A stretch of 19,673 bases of DNA from contig NZ_CALFIG010000265.1 in the NCBI RefSeq assembly GCF_937876455.1, positions 1-19,673 on the forward strand, written 5' to 3'. This stretch comes from an uncultured Flavobacterium sp. GTDB lineage: Bacteria > Bacteroidota > Bacteroidia > Flavobacteriales > Flavobacteriaceae. Of this stretch, positions 1 to 7,164 are shown in pieces. The notes beneath the pieces were generated by a model that searched no databases, was not told the DNA's origin, and saw only the letters and a list, made by a program, of their open reading frames with translations. The stretch's first letter is position 1. The number at the start of each line of letters is the position of its first letter. The translations under genes were made by a program, and so were the position numbers.

Positions 1-1570
1 ATGAGTTGCTTTTACCCAAAGTGGCTGCATGTTTAATAGCTGCTTCTAAATTTCCTATTTTGTCAACTAAACCTAATTTTAAAGCATCTGAACCTGTCCA
101 CACTCTTCCTTGGCCAATAGCATCAACTTGGGCAAATGTCATTTTTCTACCTGTTGCCACTCTAGTTACAAATGTTTTATAAATAGTTTCAATTCCTTCT
201 AAAGCAAATGTTTTGTAATTATCAGAAATAGGTTCAAAAGGAGAATATCCATTTGAATTTTTGTGTGTGCTAACTTGTTCGGCGTTAATTCCCATTTTAG
301 TGGCAAATTCACTCATGTTTGGCAACATGCCAAAGACGCCTATAGAGCCCGTTATGGTTGTTGGTTCAGCAAAAATAGCATTTGCACCACACGCAATGTA
401 ATACCCTCCCGAAGCTGCTAAATTACCCATTGAAACGACTACGGGCTTTACTTTTTTAGTTAATTCAATTTCTCTCCATATCAATTCTGAAGTTAAAGCG
501 TTTCCTCCTGGACTATCTACACGTAACACAATAGCTTTCACATCTTTGTCTTCTCTTGCTTCTTTTAACGAACGATTGATGGAACCTTCTCCTATGTAAT
601 CTACATCACCTTCACCACCATTGATTTCACCTTGTGCATAAATCACAGCAACAATGTCATCTTTTGTAAGGTCGTCAACATTTATTGCATTTTTGGAAGC
701 ATAATCTGTGATGGAAACTTTTTCATAATCATCTTTTGCTAACACTTTTAATTTTTGTTTTAAAAAAGCGTGGTATTCATCTTCATAGGCTACTTTATCA
801 ACTAATTTTTGTTCTAATGCCATTTGAGGAGTCCTAGCGCTCAAATTGTCTGCAATAGTATTAAGTTGGGCAACCGTTATGTTTCTGCTTTTTGCAATAT
901 CTTCAGCAATAGTTTTCCAAATGGAATTCAAAAGAACAGTAAGTTGTTCTCTATTTTCTGGGCTCATTTCTTGTGCTAAAAAGGGCTCAACTGCACTTTT
1001 AAATTTACCATGGCGAATAATCTCCATTTTTAAGCCCGTTTTGTCTTGAAAATTTTTAAAGAATAACACTTCCGTTCCTAATCCTTTTAAATCAACTTCT
1101 CCGGCTGGATTTACAAATACTTCATTAGCAACAGAATTAATGTAATATTCTTTTTGAGTGAAATAATTTGCATACGCGTAAACAAACTTTCCAGATTTTT
1201 TAAAATCTTCCAATTGATTTCTTAGCTCTTTACTTTGAGCTAAACCAAGTAGAGATTGGTTGTTTAGAATTGAAATCCCTTTAATTTTATTGTCTGTTTT
1301 GGCGTTTTTTATCGCGTTAAGAACTTCAATAAAACCAATTTTTTCTTTCCCGGCTAATATAGTTTGTAAGGGGCTTTCATCTTTGTATTGACCCGCATAA
1401 TCAAATACAATTTTTGATAAATCTATCTCGATGACAGAATTATCGTTAATTTTTATTTCATCTTCACTACTCCCAAAAGCAGCGCCAATACCAATTAAAA
1501 TGAAAAAACTAAGCACACAGAATAAAAAAATTCCCACTACAGTTGCAAATACATTTTTTATAAAATTCAT
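1..1570 (-). CDS. sppA: Signal peptide peptidase SppA, 67K type (C-terminus beyond window)
   Basis: Inner-membrane serine protease that digests signal peptides left after secretion. I translated the reverse strand by eye: 523 codons from the ATG at 1570 run to the window edge without a stop. An N-terminal membrane anchor (about residues 5-27) is followed by the two tandem ClpP-like halves of the long SppA class. The catalytic Lys is K191 in GKFKSAVEP, equivalent to the Lys of the same motif in E. coli SppA. The nucleophile is S387 in NLAASGGYY. The family is usually around 585-620 residues, so perhaps 60-70 C-terminal residues are missing. The gene is divergent from the HPPK-dNK gene, with about 145 bp between the two starts. 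No clear -7 box was found for it. Confidence 0.93.
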   Translation of the reverse strand, partial: MNFIKNVFATVVGIFLFCVLSFFILIGIGAAFGSSEDEIKINDNSVIEIDLSKIVFDYAGQYKDESPLQTILAGKEKIGFIEVLNAIKNAKTDNKIKGISILNNQSLLGLAQSKELRNQLEDFKKSGKFVYAYANYFTQKEYYINSVANEVFVNPAGEVDLKGLGTEVLFFKNFQDKTGLKMEIIRHGKFKSAVEPFLAQEMSPENREQLTVLLNSIWKTIAEDIAKSRNITVAQLNTIADNLSARTPQMALEQKLVDKVAYEDEYHAFLKQKLKVLAKDDYEKVSITDYASKNAINVDDLTKDDIVAVIYAQGEINGGEGDVDYIGEGSINRSLKEAREDKDVKAIVLRVDSPGGNALTSELIWREIELTKKVKPVVVSMGNLAASGGYYIACGANAIFAEPTTITGSIGVFGMLPNMSEFATKMGINAEQVSTHKNSNGYSPFEPISDNYKTFALEGIETIYKTFVTRVATGRKMTFAQVDAIGQGRVWTGSDALKLGLVDKIGNLEAAIKHAATLGKSNS

Positions 1571-1715
1571 TTTTAGTATATTTTTATTACTTATAGGTAG
1601 TAAAAAGTGTTAAAAAGTTACATGTTCATAACTATTTATTTTTTCATCAAAATCTAACTAAAAATGTTTGTTATTTTGCAATATTGATAAAAAGCCATTT
1701 TATATAAGTAACAAA

Positions 1716-2861
1716 GTGAATTTACAGCAATCAATATACCTTTCTTTAGGCACAAATATGGGGGATAAACTTAAAAATCTCCAATCGTGTGTGGACTTGC
1801 TGCATCAAAAAGTAGCGACAGTTATTGAGGTTTCTTCGGTTTACGAAACACCTTCATGGGGGTTTGAAGGGGCTAATTTTTATAATTGTATAGTAGTAGT
1901 TCATTCGTCAAAATCTCCACAAAAAATTTTAACCAAAATTCTAAAGATTGAAAAAGAATTAGGTAGAATTCGTCAAGATGCACCTGGTTATACCTCAAGA
2001 GTTATAGATATAGATATCATTTCATATGGGTCGGAAGTTATTAATATGCCTCAGTTACAACTTCCGCATCCTCAAATGCATCGTCGAAACTTTGTTTTAC
2101 ATCCTTTACAAGAAATCGCACCTACCTGGATACATCCTGAAAAACAAATAGGTATCGACACGTTGTTGTTTGACTGTGATGATGCTTCCGAGATAAATAA
2201 AACAGCAACATTGATAAGTCCGTTACAAAGAATAGTTTGGGAAGATTTAAAATATATAGCAATTGAAGGAAATATTGGCGCTGGAAAAACAACATTGGCA
2301 GGAAAAATAGCTGAAGATTATAATGCTAAATTGGTCTTGGAGCGTTTTGCAGATAATCCATTTTTGCCTAAGTTTTACAAAGATCAGAATCGTTATGCCT
2401 TTCCATTAGAGATGTCTTTTTTAGCCGATAGATACCAACAATTAACAGATGATTTGGCGCAATTTGATTTGTTTAAAGATTTTGTATTAGCGGATTATCA
2501 TATTTTTAAATCGTTGATTTTTGCTAAAGTTACCCTGCAAGAAGACGAATTTAGGTTATATAAAACGATGTTTGATATCATTTATAAAGAAATGCCAAAG
2601 CCTGATTTGTATGTATATTTATATCAAAATACCGATAGACTTTTGACAAATATTAAAAAAAGAGGTAGAAGTTATGAGCAAGAAATACCTGCAGCATATT
2701 TAGAAAAAATTAATCATGGTTATTTGGATTATATCAAAACACAAACCGATTTAAATGTTTTAATCTTAGACGTTTCCGATTTAGATTTTGTGAAGAAACA
2801 GGAAGATTATATTTTTTTGTTGAATGAGATTAACAACAAAATTACATTAGCACGCGGATAA
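1716..2861 (+). CDS. folK: Fused HPPK (FolK) and deoxynucleoside kinase
   Basis: Two enzymes in one chain of 381 residues. Residues 1 to about 160 are 6-hydroxymethyl-7,8-dihydropterin pyrophosphokinase (folate synthesis): YLSLGTNMGD at the start, the metal-binding D98 and D100 in RVIDIDI, then LPHPQMHRRNFVLHPL. Residues of about 178-381 are a dCK/dGK-type deoxynucleoside kinase (salvage of deoxynucleosides): P-loop GNIGAGKT at 185-192, ERFADNPFLPKFY, and a lid KKRGRSYEQE. The usual (D/E)RS motif reads DYH here. GTG at 1716 is chosen because the HPPK fold begins a few residues later. A TTG at 1668 would be 48 nt upstream and lies beside a -7-like box around 1671-1678, which would put it outside the mRNA. 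The fusion itself is, to my knowledge, seen in other flavobacteria. dATP or dCTP-type salvage is inference. Confidence 0.92.
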   Translation: MNLQQSIYLSLGTNMGDKLKNLQSCVDLLHQKVATVIEVSSVYETPSWGFEGANFYNCIVVVHSSKSPQKILTKILKIEKELGRIRQDAPGYTSRVIDIDIISYGSEVINMPQLQLPHPQMHRRNFVLHPLQEIAPTWIHPEKQIGIDTLLFDCDDASEINKTATLISPLQRIVWEDLKYIAIEGNIGAGKTTLAGKIAEDYNAKLVLERFADNPFLPKFYKDQNRYAFPLEMSFLADRYQQLTDDLAQFDLFKDFVLADYHIFKSLIFAKVTLQEDEFRLYKTMFDIIYKEMPKPDLYVYLYQNTDRLLTNIKKRGRSYEQEIPAAYLEKINHGYLDYIKTQTDLNVLILDVSDLDFVKKQEDYIFLLNEINNKITLARG

Positions 2862-3017
2862 AACTAATGCTATTCAATGCTGATTTAACGGATTTTTTTG
2901 CCCAAACTTATCATGCTGAAAGCGTCTCTTTTCACTTAATTAAACCCGAATTTCTCCAATCATAACAAATTCATAGCGTTCTTTGCGAAAAAACTTTGTG
3001 TTTAAATGATAAGATTT
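2862..3017. other. Intergenic region with flavobacterial-type repeat debris
   Basis: A gap between convergent genes with no ORF and no convincing hairpin terminator. It contains ACGGATTTTTTTGCCC near 2889 and a segment around 2979-3003 built from near-repeated CTTTGCGAAAA/CTTTGTGTT words. Similar CTTTGTGTTAAAT wording occurs again at about 3617-3630. It resembles the degenerate CTTTGCG-type intergenic repeats I associate with Bacteroidota genomes, but I cannot confirm that here. Confidence 0.4.
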
Positions 3018-3545
3018 CTATTGAAGCTTTTGAAACAAATCCCAAATCACAATTCCTGCGCTTACAGAAATATTCAATGAATGCTTGCTTCCTAATTGTG
3101 GAATTTCAATTACACCATCCGATAAATTAATAGCTTCTTGAGAAACGCCTTTTACTTCATTGCCAAAAATTAAAGCATATTTGGTTTCGGCGTCGGGCAT
3201 AAATTCATTTAATATAACCGCATTTTCGGTTTGTTCTATTGACCAAATGTGCACGTTTTCTGCTTTCAATTTTTCAATTACGCTCAGTATGTCTTTCGCA
3301 TATTCCCAAACAACTGTTTCTGTTGCGCCAAGTGCCGTTTTGTGAATTTCTTTGTTGGGCGGAGTAGCCGTTATTCCACATAAATAGATTTTTTCAATTA
3401 AAAAAGCATCAGAAGTTCTAAAAACAGATCCAATATTGTGCAAACTTCTAATATCGTCTAAAATCACTATGATAGGTGTTTTTTGTGCGGCTTTAAATTC
3501 GGATAGACTTTTACGTTCTAATTCTGCGTTGGCTAATTTTCTCAT
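3018..3545 (-). CDS. TrmH/SpoU-family (SPOUT) RNA 2'-O-methyltransferase
   Basis: A 175-residue minimal SPOUT methyltransferase using S-adenosylmethionine, expected to methylate a ribose in tRNA or rRNA. The three family motifs are visible: motif 1 NIGSVFRTSDAF (Asn and Arg), motif 2 ALIFGNEVKGV (Glu), motif 3 IEIPQLGSKHSLNISVSAG (Asn, forming the knot). It lacks the N-terminal substrate-binding domain of RlmB/TrmH, so the target cannot be assigned. The start MRKLANAELERK at 3545 is preferred over an upstream in-frame start at 3596, because a perfect -7 box (TATCTTTG) sits at 3557-3550, immediately before this ATG. The gene is divergent from mutS. Confidence 0.9.
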   Translation of the reverse strand: MRKLANAELERKSLSEFKAAQKTPIIVILDDIRSLHNIGSVFRTSDAFLIEKIYLCGITATPPNKEIHKTALGATETVVWEYAKDILSVIEKLKAENVHIWSIEQTENAVILNEFMPDAETKYALIFGNEVKGVSQEAINLSDGVIEIPQLGSKHSLNISVSAGIVIWDLFQKLQ

Positions 3546-3549
3546 GGTA

Positions 3550-3580
3550 CAAAGATAAAATTTATTTACCAATGTGTCAA
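3550..3580 (-). promoter_or_regulatory. Bacteroidota promoter for the SPOUT methyltransferase
   Basis: On the minus strand: TTG (3580-3578), a 20-nt spacer, then TATCTTTG (3557-3550), an exact TAnnTTTG. Only TACC separates the box from the ATG at 3545, so transcription should start at or beside the start codon, giving a leaderless or nearly leaderless message. Confidence 0.7.
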
Positions 3581-3659
3581 TAAGCCAATTTACCACTACT
3601 TCATTGCCAGATTAGTCTTTGTGTTAAATTTGATAGCGTATAGTGGTGTTATTTTCATT

Positions 3660-3689
3660 TTGAAGTTGCACTTGAAAAACGTATCTTCG
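3660..3689 (+). promoter_or_regulatory. Probable mutS promoter
   Basis: TTG at 3660-3662, a 19-nt spacer, then TATCTTCG at 3682-3689, one mismatch from TAnnTTTG. It lies 21 nt before the GTG start of mutS. Confidence 0.55.
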
Positions 3690-3710
3690 CCTTATATAAA
3701 ATAAAATATT

Positions 3711-6335
3711 GTGGCAAAAAAAGCAGCTTCTGAATTAAAAGAAAAGACATCAAAAGAAACCCCTTTGATGAAACAATACAATGAAATCAAGGCAAAATAT
3801 CCTGATGCATGTTTGTTATTTAGAGTAGGGGATTTCTATGAAACATTTGGTTCAGATGCCATTAGAGCTTCTCAGATTTTAGGAATAACATTAACTAAGC
3901 GAGGAAACGGAAGTGAAAGCGAAACTGCTTTAGCGGGTTTTCCTCACCATTCTTTAAACACGTATTTGCCGAAACTAGTTAAAGCGGGACTTCGAGTGGC
4001 TATTTGTGACCAATTAGAAGATCCAAAGATGACAAAGACGATCGTTAAACGTGGCGTGACAGAGTTGGTTACACCAGGAGTTGCGATGAATGACGATATT
4101 TTACAGGCCAAAACAAATAATTTCTTAGCTTCTATCCATTTTGGTAAGAAAAGTATAGGTATTGCTTTTTTAGATGTTTCTACGGGAGAATTTTTAACCG
4201 CACAAGGGTCAGAGGAGTATATTGATAAATTATTACAAAATTTTAGACCAAGTGAAATATTGGTCACAAAAAATCACAAAACGACTTTTAAAACCGCATT
4301 TGGAGAAGATTTCCATGCTTTTTATTTAGAAGATTGGATTTACAAAGAAGATTATGCTTTTGAAATACTTACCAAGCATTTTCAAACGAATTCTTTGAAA
4401 GGGTTTGGTATTGAAGAAGTTATGGAAGGTGTAGTTGCTTCGGGGGCTATTTTATATTATTTGTCTGAAACGCAGCACAACAAAATACAACACATAACCA
4501 CTATTCAGCGTATCGCAGAAGATGCTTATGTGTGGATGGATAAGTTTACTATTCGCAATTTAGAATTATACCACAGTACAAATCCAAATGCAGTTACCTT
4601 ACTTGATGTAATTGATAAAACATTGTCCCCAATGGGGTCACGTTTACTAAAAAGGTGGTTGGCTTTGCCTTTAAAAGATCTTGTCAAAATTAAGGCCAGA
4701 AATGAAGTAGTAGCGTATTTAAAAGCAAATCAAGAAGAGTTGCAATTTATACAATATCAAATTAAGCAAATTTCCGATTTAGAACGATTAATTTCTAAAG
4801 TAGCCACAGGGAAAATTTCGCCTCGAGAGGTACTTTATTTGCGCGATTCATTACAAGCTATTTTGCCAATTAAAGAAAAGGCATTAAGTGCAAAAAATGA
4901 AGCGTTAAAAATTATTGGTGATGGCTTACATGCTTGTGAATTATTGCGTGAAAAGATTGACACTACTCTACAAGAAGATGCTCCGGTTGCGATTAATAAA
5001 GGAAACGCCATAGCAATAGGTGTACATCCCGAATTAGATGAATTACGGGCTATTTCCACAACAGGAAAAGGATATTTAGAAGATTTAGAACGAAGAGAAA
5101 GCGAACAAACGGGCATACCGTCATTAAAAATATCGTTTAATAATGTTTTTGGCTATTATATTGAAGTGCGTAATACACACAAAGATAAAGTGCCTGACAA
5201 TTGGATAAGAAAGCAAACATTAGTAAATGCAGAGCGCTATATAACAGAAGAATTAAAAGAATATGAATCTAAAATATTAGGAGCAGAAGAGAAAATACAA
5301 CAATTAGAGAATTTACTTTTTGAGCAATTGGTGAGTTGGATGGCTACTTATATTAAGCCTGTTCAGCTAAATGCTAATTTAATTGCGCAGCTCGATTGTT
5401 TACAGTCTTTTACTCAAATGGCTATTGAAAATAATTACGTGCAGCCAGAATTAGATGATTCACATGATTTACTCATTAAAGAAGGGCGTCACCCCGTAAT
5501 TGAAAAACAGTTACCACCAGGAGTACCTTATATTTCTAATGATGTTGTTTTAGATAGAGAAACCCAGCAAATCATCATGATTACAGGGCCTAATATGTCG
5601 GGTAAATCAGCTATTTTAAGACAGACTGCTCTTATTGTTTTGTTAGCTCAAATGGGAAGTTTTGTACCTGCCGAGTCACTAAAGCTAGGGCTTGTAGATA
5701 AAATTTTTACGCGTGTAGGAGCAAGTGATAACATTTCTATGGGTGAATCTACATTTATGGTAGAAATGAACGAAACAGCCTCTATATTAAATAATATTTC
5801 AGATAGAAGTTTGGTGCTTTTAGATGAAATTGGAAGAGGAACGTCGACTTATGATGGTATTTCAATTGCTTGGGCTATTTCAGAATATTTACATGAACAT
5901 CCAAGTAAACCAAAAACATTATTTGCTACGCATTATCATGAATTAAATGAGATGGAAGCTATTTTTGATCGTATCCAAAACTACAATGTGTCTGTCAAAG
6001 AATTAAAAGACAATGTGCTGTTTATTCGAAAACTTGTAAAAGGAGGAAGCGCACATAGTTTTGGTATTCATGTAGCAAAAATGGCAGGAATGCCCCAAAC
6101 AGTAATACAAAAGGCCCAAAAATTATTAAAAAAATTAGAAAAAAATCATTCTGCAGAAGAATTGTCTGGAAATTTAGTAGGTCAAGAAGAAATGCAGTTA
6201 AGCTTTTTTCATTTAGATGATCCTTTGTTAGAAGAAATTAAAGAAGAATTACTTACATTAGACATTAATATACTTACCCCAGTTGAAGCATTAATGAAGT
6301 TAAATGAATTGAAACGTATGGTTTCAAAAAAATAA
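3711..6335 (+). CDS. mutS: DNA mismatch repair protein MutS
   Basis: Recognises mispairs and small loops and starts methyl-independent mismatch repair with MutL. It has 874 residues, close to E. coli MutS (853). The mismatch-reading Phe-X-Glu motif is F42-Y-E44 in GDFYETFGSD. Core and clamp domains occupy the middle. The ATPase has Walker A GPNMSGKS at 626-633, Walker B LVLLDEIGRGTSTYDG, and the FATHYHEL His loop. The C-terminal helices end in a Leu/Glu-rich tail. The GTG start is supported by the family N-terminus TPLMKQYNEIKAKYP and by the promoter just upstream. There is no Shine-Dalgarno, as is usual here. Everything needed for activity is present. Confidence 0.98.
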   Translation: MAKKAASELKEKTSKETPLMKQYNEIKAKYPDACLLFRVGDFYETFGSDAIRASQILGITLTKRGNGSESETALAGFPHHSLNTYLPKLVKAGLRVAICDQLEDPKMTKTIVKRGVTELVTPGVAMNDDILQAKTNNFLASIHFGKKSIGIAFLDVSTGEFLTAQGSEEYIDKLLQNFRPSEILVTKNHKTTFKTAFGEDFHAFYLEDWIYKEDYAFEILTKHFQTNSLKGFGIEEVMEGVVASGAILYYLSETQHNKIQHITTIQRIAEDAYVWMDKFTIRNLELYHSTNPNAVTLLDVIDKTLSPMGSRLLKRWLALPLKDLVKIKARNEVVAYLKANQEELQFIQYQIKQISDLERLISKVATGKISPREVLYLRDSLQAILPIKEKALSAKNEALKIIGDGLHACELLREKIDTTLQEDAPVAINKGNAIAIGVHPELDELRAISTTGKGYLEDLERRESEQTGIPSLKISFNNVFGYYIEVRNTHKDKVPDNWIRKQTLVNAERYITEELKEYESKILGAEEKIQQLENLLFEQLVSWMATYIKPVQLNANLIAQLDCLQSFTQMAIENNYVQPELDDSHDLLIKEGRHPVIEKQLPPGVPYISNDVVLDRETQQIIMITGPNMSGKSAILRQTALIVLLAQMGSFVPAESLKLGLVDKIFTRVGASDNISMGESTFMVEMNETASILNNISDRSLVLLDEIGRGTSTYDGISIAWAISEYLHEHPSKPKTLFATHYHELNEMEAIFDRIQNYNVSVKELKDNVLFIRKLVKGGSAHSFGIHVAKMAGMPQTVIQKAQKLLKKLEKNHSAEELSGNLVGQEEMQLSFFHLDDPLLEEIKEELLTLDINILTPVEALMKLNELKRMVSKK

Positions 6336-6367
6336 TAATTTATTAAAATAGTGTAAGTCAAAACATT

Positions 6368-6390
6368 AAAAAAAAAGTTTCTTTTTTTTT
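6368..6390 (+). terminator. AT-only hairpin after mutS
   Basis: Nine A plus G (6368-6377), loop TTT, then C plus nine T (6381-6390). It makes a 10-bp, almost GC-free hairpin ending in a T-run, 33 nt after the mutS stop. Weak stem, but the position fits a terminator. Confidence 0.45.
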
Positions 6391-6400
6391 CTGAAAGTAC

Positions 6401-6430
6401 TTGCAAAGAATAAAATATGTGCTATATTTG
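6401..6430 (+). promoter_or_regulatory. Promoter of the tRNA-Gly/tRNA-Leu operon
   Basis: TTG at 6401-6403, a 19-nt spacer, and TATATTTG at 6423-6430, a perfect TAnnTTTG. It lies 46 nt before tRNA-Gly. This is the strongest promoter-like match in the window on the plus strand. Confidence 0.75.
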
Positions 6431-6476
6431 CACTCGCAATACGGTTATGTATTGCACGTTCTAATTAAAACGCAAT

Positions 6477-6549
6477 GCGAAAATAGCTCAGTTGGTAGAG
6501 CGCAACCTTGCCAAGGTTGAGGTCGCGGGTTCGAACCCCGTTTTTCGCT
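6477..6549 (+). tRNA. tRNA-Gly (anticodon GCC)
   Basis: A full cloverleaf can be folded by hand. The acceptor stem is GCGAAAA/TTTTCGC. The D arm contains AGCTCAGTTGGTAGAGC. The anticodon stem is CAACC/GGTTG with loop TTGCCAA. The T arm is GCGGG-TTCGAAC-CCCGT. The discriminator is T6549. CCA is not encoded. It is the first gene of a two-tRNA transcript. Confidence 0.96.
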
Positions 6550-6575
6550 CAACACTACCAAATTAAGATATATTA

Positions 6576-6661
6576 GCTCGAGTGGTGGAATTGGTAGACA
6601 CGCTGGACTTAAAATCCAGTGAGCAGTAATGTTCGTGCGGGTTCAAGTCCCGCCTTGAGTA
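6576..6661 (+). tRNA. tRNA-Leu (anticodon UAA)
   Basis: Class II tRNA of 86 nt. The acceptor stem is GCTCGAG/CTTGAGT with G-U pairs. The anticodon stem is CTGGA/TCCAG with loop CTTAAAA, giving TAA. A long variable arm follows, then T arm GCGGG-TTCAAGT-CCCGC and discriminator A6661. CCA is not encoded. Its last 12 nt (6650-6661) recur exactly at 7026-7037, downstream of the GIY-YIG gene. Confidence 0.96.
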
Positions 6662-6698
6662 CAAAAAGCTTCAAACTATGTTTGGAGCTTTTTTTGTT
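6650..6698 (+). repeat. 49-bp direct repeat, copy A (tRNA-Leu 3' end plus terminator)
   Basis: Identical base for base to 7026-7074 (offset 376 bp). It comprises the last 12 nt of tRNA-Leu and the whole terminator hairpin with its T-run. The two copies flank the GIY-YIG gene. Upstream of the exact repeat, a shorter match GGGTTCAAGTCC (6639-6650) versus GGGTTCAACTCC (7002-7013) continues into the T arm. Confidence 0.97.
6662..6696 (+). terminator. Terminator of the tRNA operon (copy A)
   Basis: Stem AAAAAGCTTCAAAC (6663-6676), loop TAT, stem GTTTGGAGCTTTTT (6680-6693) with one T-G pair, followed by more T. It begins directly after the tRNA-Leu discriminator base. The in-frame ATG at 6678, an alternative start for the GIY-YIG gene, lies in its loop. 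Confidence 0.85.
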
Positions 6699-6710
6699 AA
6701 AATTATTTCT

Positions 6711-6995
6711 ATGTATTTTGTATATATACTTTATTCTGCAAAATTAGATAAATACTATGTTGGTACTACCGATGATGTTGAAAGACGTCTTTTTGAACAT
6801 AATTCAAAAAAGTATTCAGACTCATTTACTAGCAAAGGAATTCCATGGGAATTAAAGTTATCGTATTCATGTGATTTGAGTACAACGGCATATAAGTTAG
6901 AAAAATTTATAAAGAGGATGAAGTCGAGGAAATTTATTCATTCCATAATTGAAGATATTACTATTTTAGATGCTATTTGTAAAAATAAATTATAA
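6711..6995 (+). CDS. Small GIY-YIG nuclease-domain protein
   Basis: A 94-residue protein made of just the GIY-YIG domain, the fold of UvrC-type and homing endonuclease catalytic domains (YhbQ/UPF0213-like group). The visible motifs are FVYILYS (Y5) and YYVGTT (Y17, G19) for the two signature strands, R25/R26 in DVERRLFEHN, H30-N31, and E64 in KLEKFIKRMKSRKF, the metal-binding Glu. All catalytic positions look intact. The ATG at 6711 is preferred to 6678, which falls inside the terminator loop. No clear promoter of its own is seen, and only 12 nt separate the repeat from the ATG. It sits between two identical copies of the tRNA-Leu 3' end plus terminator, which suggests a role in its own insertion at tRNA genes. 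That role is inference. Confidence 0.88.
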   Translation: MYFVYILYSAKLDKYYVGTTDDVERRLFEHNSKKYSDSFTSKGIPWELKLSYSCDLSTTAYKLEKFIKRMKSRKFIHSIIEDITILDAICKNKL

Positions 6996-7001
6996 AATAG
7001 A

Positions 7002-7037
7002 GGGTTCAACTCCGAAGCTTCGGAGCCGCCTTGAGTA
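7002..7037 (+). repeat. tRNA-Leu 3' remnant interrupted by a 16-bp palindrome
   Basis: GGGTTCAACTCC (7002-7013) matches the T arm of tRNA-Leu at 11 of 12 positions. Then come 13 extra bases, after which the last 12 nt of the tRNA resume at 7026. The extra bases form, with their flank, the perfect palindrome CTCCGAAGCTTCGGAG (7010-7025). No other part of a tRNA is present, so this is not a gene. Confidence 0.8.
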
Positions 7038-7074
7038 CAAAAAGCTTCAAACTATGTTTGGAGCTTTTTTTGTT
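7026..7074 (+). repeat. 49-bp direct repeat, copy B
   Basis: Exact second copy of 6650-6698: tRNA-Leu acceptor 3' strand and the complete terminator hairpin (stem halves at 7039-7052 and 7056-7069). It presumably terminates the GIY-YIG transcript. Confidence 0.97.
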
Positions 7075-7122
7075 TATAACTTAACTTAAATTATAGATTT
7101 TTAATTTGGAAATCATTTTTTT

Positions 7123-7150
7123 TTGGATGTTATTTGATGTTTGATTTTTG
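7123..7150 (+). promoter_or_regulatory. Possible promoter of the DUF1508 gene
   Basis: TTG at 7123-7125, a 17-nt spacer, and GATTTTTG at 7143-7150, one mismatch from TAnnTTTG. It ends 14 nt before the preferred ATG at 7165. Confidence 0.4.
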
Positions 7151-7164
7151 GAATTTTCAAACGA

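Noticed and set aside
1431..1613. Small plus-strand ORF upstream of the HPPK-dNK gene
   Set aside because: It is antisense to the N-terminus of sppA, has no family features, and the sppA frame is intact.
6678..6710. Earlier ATG for the GIY-YIG gene
   Set aside because: It lies in the loop of the tRNA terminator. The 11 extra residues are not part of the family; MYFVYILYS at 6711 is the usual N-terminus.
7002..7037. A second tRNA gene or tRNA pseudogene
   Set aside because: Only T-arm and acceptor 3' pieces are present; no D arm, anticodon arm or 5' acceptor strand lies upstream.
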